From Pseudomonadota bacterium (GTDB lineage Bacteria; Myxococcota; Myxococcia; Myxococcales; Myxococcaceae): a stretch of 64,000 nucleotides of DNA. The DNA is taken from assembly GCA_023423535.1 (NCBI GenBank), contig JAFAFL010000035.1, forward strand, positions 110,948-174,947, written 5' to 3'. Position 1 is the first letter of the stretch. Every line of letters starts with the position of its first letter. This document shows, piece after piece, positions 7,944 through 15,706 of this stretch. The notes below the pieces were generated by a model. The model did no database searches, was not told the origin of the DNA, and saw only the letters and a program-made list of their open reading frames with translations. A program made the position numbers and the translations under genes.

Positions 7944-8681
7944 ATGCTCCGCTTCGAGGTGCTGACGCTCTTCCCCCGGATGATCACCGGGTACGCGCAG
8001 GAGAGCATCCTCGGCAAGGCGCAGGAGAAGGGCCTCGTGGAGGTGCGCGCGCGCGACATCCGCGAGCACGCCGAGGGCAAGCACCGGGTCTGCGACGACG
8101 CGCCCTACGGCGGCGGCGCGGGGATGGTGATGAAGCCCGAGCCGGTGACCGCGGCGATCGCGGCGGCGAAGGAGCGGCTGCCCGAGGCGCAGGTGCTCCT
8201 GATGAGCCCGCGCGGGGCCCGCTTCGACCAGGCGATGGCGCGCGAACTGGCGGCACTGGGCGAGCGGGGTGTGGTCCTCGTGTGCGGGCGCTACGAGGGC
8301 CTCGACGAGCGGATCCTGCGCCACGTGGACCGCGAGGTGTCCCTGGGCGACTTCGTGCTCACCGGCGGCGAGCTGGCCGCGCTGGCGGTGGTGGACGCGG
8401 TGGCGCGGCTGCAGCCGGGCGTGCTGGGGAACGAGAGCTCGCCCGTGAAGGAGAGCTTCGAGGAAGGGCTTCTGGAGTACCCCCAGTACACGCGCCCGCC
8501 GGTGTTCGAAGGGGAGGGTGTGCCGGCGGTGCTCCAGAGCGGAGACCACGCCCGGATCGCCCGCTGGCGAAGGTGGCAGGCGCTGCAGCTGACGCGGACG
8601 CGAAGGCCGGATCTCTTCGAGCGGTTGGAACTCTCGGAGGCAGACCGCAAGCTGCTGGGCAAGCCCGAATCGGACTTGTAG
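7944..8681 (+). CDS. trmD: tRNA (guanine37-N1)-methyltransferase
   Basis: This is a 245-residue TrmD. It begins MLRFEVLTLFPRMITGY, contains DDAPYGGGAGMVMKPEP, and has the SPOUT trefoil-knot SAM-binding segment LVCGRYEGLDERI followed by SLGDFVLTGGELAAL. It forms m1G37 in tRNAs that read CUN, CCN and CGG codons, which prevents +1 frameshifting. It starts 4 bases after rimM and is in the standard operon position. Confidence 0.97.
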   Translation: MLRFEVLTLFPRMITGYAQESILGKAQEKGLVEVRARDIREHAEGKHRVCDDAPYGGGAGMVMKPEPVTAAIAAAKERLPEAQVLLMSPRGARFDQAMARELAALGERGVVLVCGRYEGLDERILRHVDREVSLGDFVLTGGELAALAVVDAVARLQPGVLGNESSPVKESFEEGLLEYPQYTRPPVFEGEGVPAVLQSGDHARIARWRRWQALQLTRTRRPDLFERLELSEADRKLLGKPESDL

Positions 8682-8704
8682 GCGCGCGCGGCCTTTGCTA
8701 GAGA
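8676..8704 (+). promoter_or_regulatory. Possible internal promoter before rplS
   Basis: TTGTAG (8676-8681, overlapping the trmD stop) and TAGAGA (8699-8704) are 17 bases apart. This may be a weak internal promoter raising rplS output over trmD. It is only a candidate. Confidence 0.25.
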
Positions 8705-8735
8705 CGCCGCCTCGTTTTTATTACCGGAGCATCAC

Positions 8736-9104
8736 ATGCGTCGCAGTGCGCTCGAGTACGTCGAGAACAAGTTCCTCCGCCCCGAAGTGCTGGACTTCCG
8801 CACCGGGGACACCGTCCGGGTTCACTGGAAGGTCCGCGAGGGTGACAAGGAGCGCGTCCAGCCGTTCGAGGGCGTGGTCATCCGCAAGACCAAGGGTCAG
8901 CACCGTGCGACCTTCACCGTCCGCAAGGTGAGCTACGGCGTCGGCGTGGAGCGCATCTTCCCGCTGCACAGCCCCCGCTACGAGAAGATCGAGGTGGTCA
9001 GCCGCGGTGACGTGAACCGCAACCGCCTGTTCTACCTCCGCAACCTGCGCGGCAAGAAGTCCCGCGTGGCGGTGCGTGACGAGCAGCAGTCGGCGCGCAG
9101 CTAG
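8736..9104 (+). CDS. rplS: 50S ribosomal protein L19
   Basis: This is a 122-residue L19 with the conserved core FRTGDTVRVHWKVREGDKER, then FEGVVIRKTKG, VRKVSYGVGVERIFPLHSP and the basic RRAKLYYLR-like end (here RNRLFYLRNLRGKKSRV). It is the last gene of the rpsP operon, and a strong hairpin follows at 9139-9172. The Shine-Dalgarno is CCGGAG before the ATG. Confidence 0.97.
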   Translation: MRRSALEYVENKFLRPEVLDFRTGDTVRVHWKVREGDKERVQPFEGVVIRKTKGQHRATFTVRKVSYGVGVERIFPLHSPRYEKIEVVSRGDVNRNRLFYLRNLRGKKSRVAVRDEQQSARS

Positions 9105-9138
9105 TCTCAGCGCTCGGCCCAGCCTCGATTTGAGCTGT

Positions 9139-9180
9139 AGCGGCGGCGAGATCCCTCGGGGTCGCCGCCGCTTCGGCTTT
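9139..9180 (+). terminator. Rho-independent terminator of the rpsP-rplS operon
   Basis: AGCGGCGGCGA at 9139-9149 is perfectly complementary to TCGCCGCCGCT at 9162-9172, with a 12-base loop; TCGGCTTT follows. Confidence 0.75.
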
Positions 9181-9208
9181 GCGGGTGCCCGAGGCGATTG
9201 CCTAGTAT
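9179..9208 (+). promoter_or_regulatory. Possible promoter for the 9218 gene
   Basis: TTGCGG at 9179-9184 and TAGTAT at 9203-9208 have an 18-base spacer. The -10 lies only 9 bases before the annotated ATG, which would leave an almost leaderless mRNA; no Shine-Dalgarno is visible. Confidence 0.3.
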
Positions 9209-9217
9209 CGGACGTCC

Positions 9218-11140
9218 ATGCACCTGCTCGAAGTGGCCGCGCAGCACGTCCGCGGGTTGTCGCCGTCGGCGCGGACCGCACTCCCGCGCGGCTACGTCGC
9301 CGTGCAGTCGCCGCAGTCCTCGGCGGAGACGGGCGGACCGCTGGCGCTGGGCGGACTGCTCGCGGCGCTCCTCTATCCGGACGGTCGAGGCGGGGACGCT
9401 GCCTTTGCGGTTCCTGGCGCCGCGCAGGCGCGGGTGGCGCTGACCTTCGTGGGCGGTGACGGGCAGACGTACCGGCTCGTACGACAGCTGGGTGGGGCGG
9501 GCGCGCTGCAGCGGCTCGATCCGAGCGGTGCCTTCGCCGAGATCACCCGCGATTCGCAGCAGCTGGGACAGTACCTCCGCGCGCAGGCGCAGTTGCCGCC
9601 GCGCAGCGTCTTTGAAGGCCTGTTCGTGTTCTCTCCGGCGCAGCTGCCCTCGCGCGCGTCGGGTGCGCGTTCGGCGGCGTCTGCGTCTGGTCCCGAGGCT
9701 TCAGGTGGAGGCCGGGCGGCCGCGCGTGCCGAGCCGCTGGCGGAAGCGGGGCCGGTGGACGCGGTGGAGGTCGCGGCCCGGATCGCCGCGCTGGAGAAGG
9801 AGCTGGAGGTCTCGGCGCGGATCGACCGGCTGCAGTTCCGGCAGGACGCGCTGGTCGGCGAGACGTTCGAGCTCGAGGAGCGGCTGAAGGGCGTGGGCGC
9901 CATCCGCGCGGCGCTGGCGGAGGCGGAGGCGTCGTTCCAGGCCGCGCCCACCGCGCAGACGCTCGGGCTGCCGCACGACATCGAGGAGCGGATCGCCCGG
10001 TATCCGGCGCAGGTGCAGCGGTTCGAGGAGGCGATGGCGCGGCTCGAGGCGGAGCGGGAGGAGGGCCTGCACGCGGCGGAGCTCGCGGCGGCGGCGCCGG
10101 AGCCGTTCTGGAGGGACGCGAAGTTCGTCGGCGCCGCGGCGGTGGGGGTCTTGTGCCTTGCGGGCGGGCTCTTCGCGGACGGGGCGCTGCGCTACCTCGC
10201 GCTGTTGGACATCCCCGCCTTCGGCGTGGCGGCGCTGGTGGCGCTGAAGTGGGTGGACGACCTGCGCGACTCGCAGCAGGGCGAGCGCAGGGAGGGGATG
10301 CGCGCCGCCCGGGAGCGCAAGGTGCGCGAGGCCTTCGAGGCCGAGGCGCGTCCGGTGAAGGAGGCGATGAAGAGGCTCTCGGTGGAGCAGCCGCAGGAGG
10401 TGCTCGACCTGCTGACGCGACGGGCGCTCTACGCTGCGCGGGTGGAGGAGCTGAAGCTCGAACTCGCCGCCGCGGAGGCGGATCCGGCGTACGTCGAGGC
10501 GGCGCGGGGGCTCGAGCGCTTGCGCCGGGAGGCGGAGGAGCTCGGCGAGCAGATGCAGGCGATGGCCGGTGGCTACGTGCGCGACCCGCGCGAGATCGAG
10601 CGGGAGCTTGCCCGGGCGAAGGAGTCGCTCATCCCGCGAGCGCAGGTGCCTGCCGCCGTGGAGGATTCGCCGGCCTCGGTCGAAGAGGGCGTTGCTGCCT
10701 ACGAGGACCCGGCGCCGAAGCTCCTCGCGCTGGCGGCGGACGCGGCGTACGTCGAGGCGGCCGAGGTGGCGGCGGCAGTGAAGGGGAGGGCGGGCCAGTA
10801 CCTCACCGCGCTGAGCGACAGGCGGTGGTCGGGGCTCGAGCTCGATGGGCGTGGGCGCGCGCGGCTGGTGGGCGCGGAGGGCGCTGTCGAAGCGGGAAGG
10901 GCCGGCGCGGCCGAGCTGGACCTCGCGTACCTCGCGCTGCGGCTGACGCTCGTGGAGTGGCTCGCGAAGAGGGTGCGCATGCCGCTGGTGATCTCCGGCG
11001 CCGCGGGCCTTCCGCCGCCGAAGCACGCGCTGCTGGGGAAGATGCTCAAGCAGCTCTCGCAGAGCGCGGGCGTGCAGGTGCTGCACGTCTCGCCGGCTCA
11101 ACCCTGCGCGGAGCTGGCGGACTCGTCGGTGGCGCTGTAA
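9218..11140 (+). CDS. Rad50/YhaN-like coiled-coil protein with degenerate ATPase motifs and a membrane hairpin
   Basis: This 640-residue protein has a layout like YhaN/SMC-type ATPases: an N-terminal beta-rich lobe (about 1-140), two long charged coiled-coil arms (about 180-290 and 350-510), and a C-terminal lobe (about 570-640). Between the arms is a probable transmembrane hairpin near 300-345 (FVGAAAVGVLCLAGGLF and YLALLDIPAFGVAALVAL). Where relatives have a Walker A loop after the first strands (GxNEAGKST-like), this protein reads VAVQSPQSSAETGGPLALGG. The C-lobe retains DLAYLALRLTLVEWL, as in the ABC-signature helix, and PLVISGAAGLPPPKHALLGK in place of a Walker B with Asp/Glu. It therefore looks like a pseudo-ATPase. 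Family placement is inference from motif order; function is unknown. Confidence 0.6.
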   Translation: MHLLEVAAQHVRGLSPSARTALPRGYVAVQSPQSSAETGGPLALGGLLAALLYPDGRGGDAAFAVPGAAQARVALTFVGGDGQTYRLVRQLGGAGALQRLDPSGAFAEITRDSQQLGQYLRAQAQLPPRSVFEGLFVFSPAQLPSRASGARSAASASGPEASGGGRAAARAEPLAEAGPVDAVEVAARIAALEKELEVSARIDRLQFRQDALVGETFELEERLKGVGAIRAALAEAEASFQAAPTAQTLGLPHDIEERIARYPAQVQRFEEAMARLEAEREEGLHAAELAAAAPEPFWRDAKFVGAAAVGVLCLAGGLFADGALRYLALLDIPAFGVAALVALKWVDDLRDSQQGERREGMRAARERKVREAFEAEARPVKEAMKRLSVEQPQEVLDLLTRRALYAARVEELKLELAAAEADPAYVEAARGLERLRREAEELGEQMQAMAGGYVRDPREIERELARAKESLIPRAQVPAAVEDSPASVEEGVAAYEDPAPKLLALAADAAYVEAAEVAAAVKGRAGQYLTALSDRRWSGLELDGRGRARLVGAEGAVEAGRAGAAELDLAYLALRLTLVEWLAKRVRMPLVISGAAGLPPPKHALLGKMLKQLSQSAGVQVLHVSPAQPCAELADSSVAL

Positions 11141-11329
11141 CGCGCCCGGGTCGGCCGACTCCCGGAAGTCGCCGCATCGCGAGCGTCCCTTCGAGCCCGG
11201 ACCGCATCGGTGACGACCCACGTCGCCGCGACGCGACGGAGGGGGCGAACAGCGCGGTGCGACCCGCGAAGAGGCGCCGCGGCTCCGGCCTACGTCGCAT
11301 TGGCCCAGCCTGCGCGAGTTCCCGAGGTC

Positions 11330-12379
11330 TCACCGGTCCGGCACGGGTCTGGCTGTCGCCGCGCGGGTGGTGAGCGCGCGTGGTCCTCGCCTGGACTTCT
11401 GGCGCGTGCCCTTCCCATCGCTTGTCCCGGCAGCGGCGCGCCCGAGTCGCTGTGAGAGCCGAAGAAGGTGGTCCCGGAGTTCCGGCGGCTCGTGCACCTC
11501 GAACTCGAAGCCGAGGAACCCGAGGTGGAACGCGAGCCCCTCCAGCGAATCCGAACCGGTGTGCATGAGGCACCGGTCTGCGGAGAGGGGTTCAATGCGC
11601 GCGGCCACGCCGGAGAGCTTCTGCCCTGCTTCTTCGGCGGAGAGGTGGAGGGTGACCTTTGCCCGGTAGCGATAGACGTCGGTGGAGACGCTCTGTGAGA
11701 CCCAGGCGGCGAGGTCGTCCGCGGGGAGCGGCCGCGGCGTGAAGGTCCGGCCGGGCAGCGGGCGCGGCGCGATGCGGTCGACGCGGAAGGTGCGCCAGGC
11801 GCCGCGACCGAGGTCCCAGGCGACGAGGTACCAGCGCAGCCTCGTGTGCACGAGCCGGTAGGGCTCCACCGCGCGGCGACTCTCCACGTCTCCGTGGCTC
11901 CGGTAGGTGAAGCGCAGCTCCAGCGAGTCGCGGCAGGCGGAGGCCACGGTCGAGAGAAGGGCAGCGTCGATGCGAGGCGTCTGATCTCCGAGCCGCACGC
12001 TCACCGCCTGCAGCGCGTTGACCCTCCGGCGCAGGCGCTGGGGCAGCACGCTCTCGAGCTTCGTCAGCGCGCGGACGGCCGCCTCTTCGACGCCGGTGAT
12101 CGATCCCGCGGCCGCCTCGCGCAGCCCGATGGCGACGGCGATGGCCTCGTCGTCCTCGAGGGGAAGGGGAGGCAGCTCGCGACCGGCGCCGAGCCGATAG
12201 CCGCCGCCCACGCCTCCGCTGGCATGGATGGGGTAGCCGAGTTCTCGCAGCCGCTCCGCATCGCGGCGGACGCTTCGGGCGGTGACGCGCAGTTCTTCGG
12301 CCAGCTCCTCGCCGCGCCAGAAACGGCGGGTGTGGAGGAGGGAGAGCAGTTGAAGCAGACGGCCGGCGGTCTTCGGCAT
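11330..12379 (-). CDS. WYL-domain transcriptional regulator (DeoR-type HTH)
   Basis: This is a 349-residue regulator. The N-terminal winged HTH (about 1-60) reads RLLQLLSLLHTRRFWRGEEL and then VTARSVRRDAERLRELGYPI, followed by GGVGGGYRLGAG, as in YafY/DeoR-like WYL proteins. The WYL ligand-sensing domain is at about 140-235, with RAVEPYRLVHTRLRWYLVAW and FRVDRI. A C-terminal WCX-like region follows. The ATG at 12379 precedes the HTH directly; the longer frame upstream is shadow. It is divergent from the GFA gene at 12503, and a 25-base inverted repeat (12421-12445) lies between them, which suggests it controls that gene and itself. The C-terminal 30 residues are basic and Ala/Arg-rich. Confidence 0.9.
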   Translation of the reverse strand: MPKTAGRLLQLLSLLHTRRFWRGEELAEELRVTARSVRRDAERLRELGYPIHASGGVGGGYRLGAGRELPPLPLEDDEAIAVAIGLREAAAGSITGVEEAAVRALTKLESVLPQRLRRRVNALQAVSVRLGDQTPRIDAALLSTVASACRDSLELRFTYRSHGDVESRRAVEPYRLVHTRLRWYLVAWDLGRGAWRTFRVDRIAPRPLPGRTFTPRPLPADDLAAWVSQSVSTDVYRYRAKVTLHLSAEEAGQKLSGVAARIEPLSADRCLMHTGSDSLEGLAFHLGFLGFEFEVHEPPELRDHLLRLSQRLGRAAAGTSDGKGTRQKSRRGPRALTTRAATARPVPDR

Positions 12380-12420
12380 CGCGGCAGACTGTATCGACGG
12401 GCGGCGCAGATGGCTCTGTG

Positions 12421-12445
12421 ATCGAGGACACATCCTGTCCGCGAT
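12421..12445. promoter_or_regulatory. Candidate operator: 25-bp inverted repeat between WYL regulator and GFA gene
   Basis: ATCGAGGACA (12421-12430), a 5-base spacer CATCC, and TGTCCGCGAT (12436-12445) form ten-base arms with a single mismatch. It sits 42 bases upstream of the regulator start and 57 bases before the GFA start, where an operator controlling both would be expected. Confidence 0.5.
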
Positions 12446-12502
12446 GGCCTCTACCTTCTTCCTCGTACGCACGAAGCGCGGACCACAGCCGAAGGAGAAG
12501 AC

Positions 12503-13000
12503 ATGGAGCCCCAGACGATGCAGACCCCGCAGGCAGCGAAGCAGCACGCCCCGAAGACGCCGTTCGTGAAGGGACGCCACACCTACCGCGCAGGCTGTCA
12601 CTGCGGCGCGTGGCGCTACGAGATCGCGCTGGACCTGACGCCCGGTACCACCCGCTGCAACTGCACCTGGTGCAGCAAGCACGGTTGGTGGGGAGCGATC
12701 GCCAAGCCCGAAGACTTCCGGCTCCTCGCGGCGCCCGAGACCCAGCGCGAGGCCGCGGAGAAGACGCCGGGCCTGTACGAGGTCTTCCGGCCGCACTGCA
12801 CCGTCTGCGGCGTCATCCCCTTTGGCCGCGGCGACATCCCCGAGATCGGCGGTCAGTACGTGTCGGTCAACGTGAGGGCGCTGGAGGGCGTCACCCTGTC
12901 GGGCGTGACCGTCCGTTACCTCGACGGGCTGCACGACACCTGGGCGGTGGTGCGCGAGGCAACGTTCGATGATCCCTTTGCTGTGATGGATATCCGGTAA
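12503..13000 (+). CDS. GFA-family (glutathione-dependent formaldehyde-activating enzyme-like) zinc protein
   Basis: This 165-residue protein has the complete GFA zinc-ligand set: C32-H-C34 (GCHCGAWRYE), C52, C54 and C57 (CNCTWC), and C99/C102 (CTVCGV). Family members are beta-rich zinc proteins named after an S-hydroxymethyl-glutathione synthase; most have no tested activity. The first 25 residues are a polar extension. It is divergent from a WYL regulator, so it is probably an inducible gene. The ATG at 12503 follows a GAAGGAGAAG ribosome site. Confidence 0.88.
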   Translation: MEPQTMQTPQAAKQHAPKTPFVKGRHTYRAGCHCGAWRYEIALDLTPGTTRCNCTWCSKHGWWGAIAKPEDFRLLAAPETQREAAEKTPGLYEVFRPHCTVCGVIPFGRGDIPEIGGQYVSVNVRALEGVTLSGVTVRYLDGLHDTWAVVREATFDDPFAVMDIR

Positions 13001-13059
13001 AGCAGTCTGGTGCCGTCTGTCGGTGTGCGATGTCAGACCGGGTGGTTATCACTGGCGGC

Positions 13060-13464
13060 ATGCAGACGGTCGCGACGGAGTCAGTTCGGGGAGGGGTGAA
13101 CAGGCGCGCCTTTGGCTCGGAGGCGGAGCTGGTGGCGGCGGTGCATCTGGAGGAGCTCGGGTACCGGATCCTCGACAGGAACTGGACCTGCCGGTGGGGA
13201 GAGCTGGACCTCGTGGCAGAGCGCGGTGACACGCTCTGCTTCGTGGAGGTCCGGATGCGAAGCCACGCGGCCTGGGGAGACCCCTCGACCACGGTCTCCG
13301 GGGCCAAGCAACGGAAGGTGGTGAAGGCGGCCCTGCACTGGTTGTTCGAACACGGCGGTGCCGGCCGCGACAGGATGATTCGCTTCGACGTGATCACGGT
13401 GCTAGGCCGGGGGCTCACCGCCCGGGTGGAACACCTGCCCGGCGCCTTTGACGCGGGGATGTGA
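13060..13464 (+). CDS. YraN/UPF0102-family predicted endonuclease
   Basis: From the ATG at 13060 this is a 134-residue protein; an ATG at 13030 is an alternative. The YraN core is clear: FGSEAELVAAVHLEELGYRI, then NWTCRWGELDLVAERGDTLC and FVEVRMRS, a PD-(D/E)XK-like arrangement with Glu, Asp and EVR. Members are small predicted nucleases of uncertain substrate and often sit beside rsmI. Here the stop at 13462-13464 is directly followed by the GTG of rsmI. Confidence 0.9.
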   Translation: MQTVATESVRGGVNRRAFGSEAELVAAVHLEELGYRILDRNWTCRWGELDLVAERGDTLCFVEVRMRSHAAWGDPSTTVSGAKQRKVVKAALHWLFEHGGAGRDRMIRFDVITVLGRGLTARVEHLPGAFDAGM

Positions 13465-14295
13465 GTGCCGGGAACGCTGTACCTCGTGGCCACGCCGATC
13501 GGAAACCTGGGGGACCTCTCCGCCCGGGCGCGGGAGACGCTCGCGCAGGTGGCGTTCATCGCCTGCGAGGACACCCGCCACACGCGCAAGCTGCTCGACG
13601 CGCACGGGCTTCGGGGAGATCTCGTCAGCCTCCCGGCGTTCGCGGAGGGTGAGCGCGCCGGGCGGATCCTCGACCGCATCGAAGGCGGGGAGGACTGCGC
13701 GCTGGTGACCGACGCCGGCAGCCCCGGCATCAGCGACCCGGGCGAACGGCTGGTGGCCGAGGCGGTGGAGCGGGGCGTGAACGTCGTCCCCATCCCCGGG
13801 CCGGCGGCGGTCATCGCTGCGCTGAGCGCCTCGGGCCTGCCGACCGGCCGGTTCCACTTCCTCGGTTTTCTCCCGCGGAAGGGGCCAGAGCGCTCGGAGA
13901 TCCTCGCCGAGGTCGCGCCACTGCGAGCGACCCTCGTGCTCTACGAGTCGCCGCGGCGGGTGGGGGAGACGCTGGCGGACCTCTCCGAGGCGCTCGGTGC
14001 CGGCAGGCGGGCCTGCGTGGCGCGCGAGCTGACGAAGCTTCACGAGGAGTTCGTGCGCGGGACGCTCGACGAGCTCACCGCGCGCTACGCCGGCGCCGAG
14101 GTCCTGGGCGAGATCGTCGTCGTCGTCGAGGGCCGCACCGGCAGCAGCCGCTGGTCCGAGGACGAGGTCCGTCGCGCGCTGGAGGCGGGTCTGGCACGCG
14201 GCGAGCGGCTGAAGGGGCTCGCGACCGAGATCGCCCGGGCGTCCGGATGGAGCGGGCAGGACGTGTACCGGATGGGCCTCGGGCTGAAGGGTTGA
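13465..14295 (+). CDS. rsmI: 16S rRNA (cytidine1402-2'-O)-methyltransferase
   Basis: This is a 276-residue protein of the tetrapyrrole-methylase fold. It begins with GTG (MPGTLYLVATPIGNLGDLS), the RsmI signature, and continues with ACEDTRHTRKLLDAHG and LVTDAGSPGISDPGERLV, the SAM-binding and active-site loops. The FHFLGFLPRKG motif follows. It 2'-O-methylates C1402 of 16S rRNA at the decoding centre. It abuts yraN with no gap, so the two are cotranscribed. Confidence 0.95.
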   Translation: MPGTLYLVATPIGNLGDLSARARETLAQVAFIACEDTRHTRKLLDAHGLRGDLVSLPAFAEGERAGRILDRIEGGEDCALVTDAGSPGISDPGERLVAEAVERGVNVVPIPGPAAVIAALSASGLPTGRFHFLGFLPRKGPERSEILAEVAPLRATLVLYESPRRVGETLADLSEALGAGRRACVARELTKLHEEFVRGTLDELTARYAGAEVLGEIVVVVEGRTGSSRWSEDEVRRALEAGLARGERLKGLATEIARASGWSGQDVYRMGLGLKG

Positions 14296-14378
14296 GCCAC
14301 GGGTTAGGCCGCGACGTTCCGGCGAGTCGACCGAGCCGGGGCGAGTGGCCCACTCATCGGAAGGCTGGGCCATCGGCT

Positions 14379-14588
14379 CTCGAGCCGCTGAGCTCGACGA
14401 GACCGGCTGAGTACGACGTGCGGCGCTTCCGCCTCCACTGCCACGAGCGCGAACTCCGGCCACCGTCGGCGGCGGGCGTCGCCCTCGAGTCGCAGAGATC
14501 GACGAGACCGGCTGAGTAGCGACGTGCGGCGCTTCCGCTTCCACTGCCACGAGCGCGAACTTTGGCCGCCGGCAGCGGGCGAGCGGGC
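14379..14588. repeat. Tandem duplication with 105-bp period
   Basis: Two adjacent copies start at 14379 and 14484 (both CTCGAG). The most similar part is TCGACGAGACCGGCTGAGTA followed by about 60 further nearly identical bases, with only a few substitutions and a one-base insertion. The whole 466-base gap between rsmI and the desaturase has no convincing gene besides this duplication. Confidence 0.75.
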
Positions 14589-14761
14589 GTGGGCCGACGG
14601 CACGCGTGCAAGGCACGGAAGGCGGCGCCGTGGCCGACGGGATCCGTGGGAACCGCGGCGGCAAGGGCACCTCATCGACCGCATCACTCGGCGGCTCGTA
14701 CGAGTCGGGTGGAAGCTCGGTGCCGGGAGTCAGACGGCTGCAATCGGGGTATCGCTGGGGC

Positions 14762-15706
14762 ATGGCGGAGCTGACGAAGCGCGATCTCCCGGGGCTGCTG
14801 CGGCTGGCGGTACAGGTGCCCCTTCTGGTCGCGGCCCTCTTCGCGGCGGTGCAGTTCGGCGCTGAGGGGAGCCCGGTGCTCGCCGTGCTCGCGGCGGCGG
14901 TCGCAGGCCTCGGGCTGCTCTGCCACTTCCCCTCGCTTCACGAGTCGGGACACGGCACCGCGTTCCGAACCCGCTGGCTGAACGAGAGCGTGGCCTGGGG
15001 CTCGGCGGTGCTGATGCTCCAGTCGCCGACCTTCTTCCGCGAGTTCCACTGGGAGCACCACCGGCACACCCAGGACCCGCTGCGCGATCCAGAGATCGCC
15101 GCGATGCCCGCGCTGCTCTCGCCCTTTCCCCGGAACCCGCTCGTCTACCTGCTCCTCGCCAGCGGCCAGTCGCTGTTGCTCGGCAAGGCCCTCTTCACCG
15201 TCGGCGCGCTAGGAGCAGTCAGCGAGGCCTCGTTCGCCAGGCTCTTCCCGTGGGTCCGCCCGCACATTCGCCGCCGAGTGCGGTGGGAGAGCGGGCTCGT
15301 CGTCCTCACGCTCGGCGGCGCGGCGACGCTGGGTCTCCTCTACGTCGAAGGCTTCGCCTGGGCACTGCTCGCCTGGCCCTTTGCGCACCTCTACATGGGG
15401 CTCTTCGTGATGGCCGAGCACACCGGCCTCCCACACGAGGGCACCCAGCTTCAGCGCACGCGCACAACGCGCTCAAACCCGATCGTTCGCTTCCTCATGT
15501 GGAACATGAACCTCCACGCCGAGCACCACGCCCATCCGGCGGTTCCGTTCCACGCGCTGCCCGCGCTTCGCGGGGAGCTGGAGGCGTCGGTCGAGCACCA
15601 GTCGCGCGGCTTTTTCGCCTTCCACGCGGAGGCGCTCAGCTATGCGCTGGGCATCGGGCGCAAGAGCCAGCCAGGGGAGCCCCGCGTGGCGGCTCGTCTT
15701 CGCTGA
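14762..15706 (+). CDS. Membrane fatty acid desaturase / hydroxylase family protein
   Basis: This 314-residue integral membrane protein has the three histidine boxes of the membrane di-iron desaturases: HESGH (60-64), HWEHHRH (96-102) and HAEHHAHP (about 252-259). Hydrophobic helices lie before box 1 (residues 17-55), around 135-165 and at 190-235. It would introduce a double bond or hydroxyl into a lipid acyl chain or related substrate; the substrate cannot be told from sequence. The ATG at 14762 follows a GGGGC stretch rather than a good Shine-Dalgarno. The last 25 residues (from HAEALSYALGIGRKS) are encoded by DNA that recurs many times downstream. Confidence 0.88.
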   Translation: MAELTKRDLPGLLRLAVQVPLLVAALFAAVQFGAEGSPVLAVLAAAVAGLGLLCHFPSLHESGHGTAFRTRWLNESVAWGSAVLMLQSPTFFREFHWEHHRHTQDPLRDPEIAAMPALLSPFPRNPLVYLLLASGQSLLLGKALFTVGALGAVSEASFARLFPWVRPHIRRRVRWESGLVVLTLGGAATLGLLYVEGFAWALLAWPFAHLYMGLFVMAEHTGLPHEGTQLQRTRTTRSNPIVRFLMWNMNLHAEHHAHPAVPFHALPALRGELEASVEHQSRGFFAFHAEALSYALGIGRKSQPGEPRVAARLR

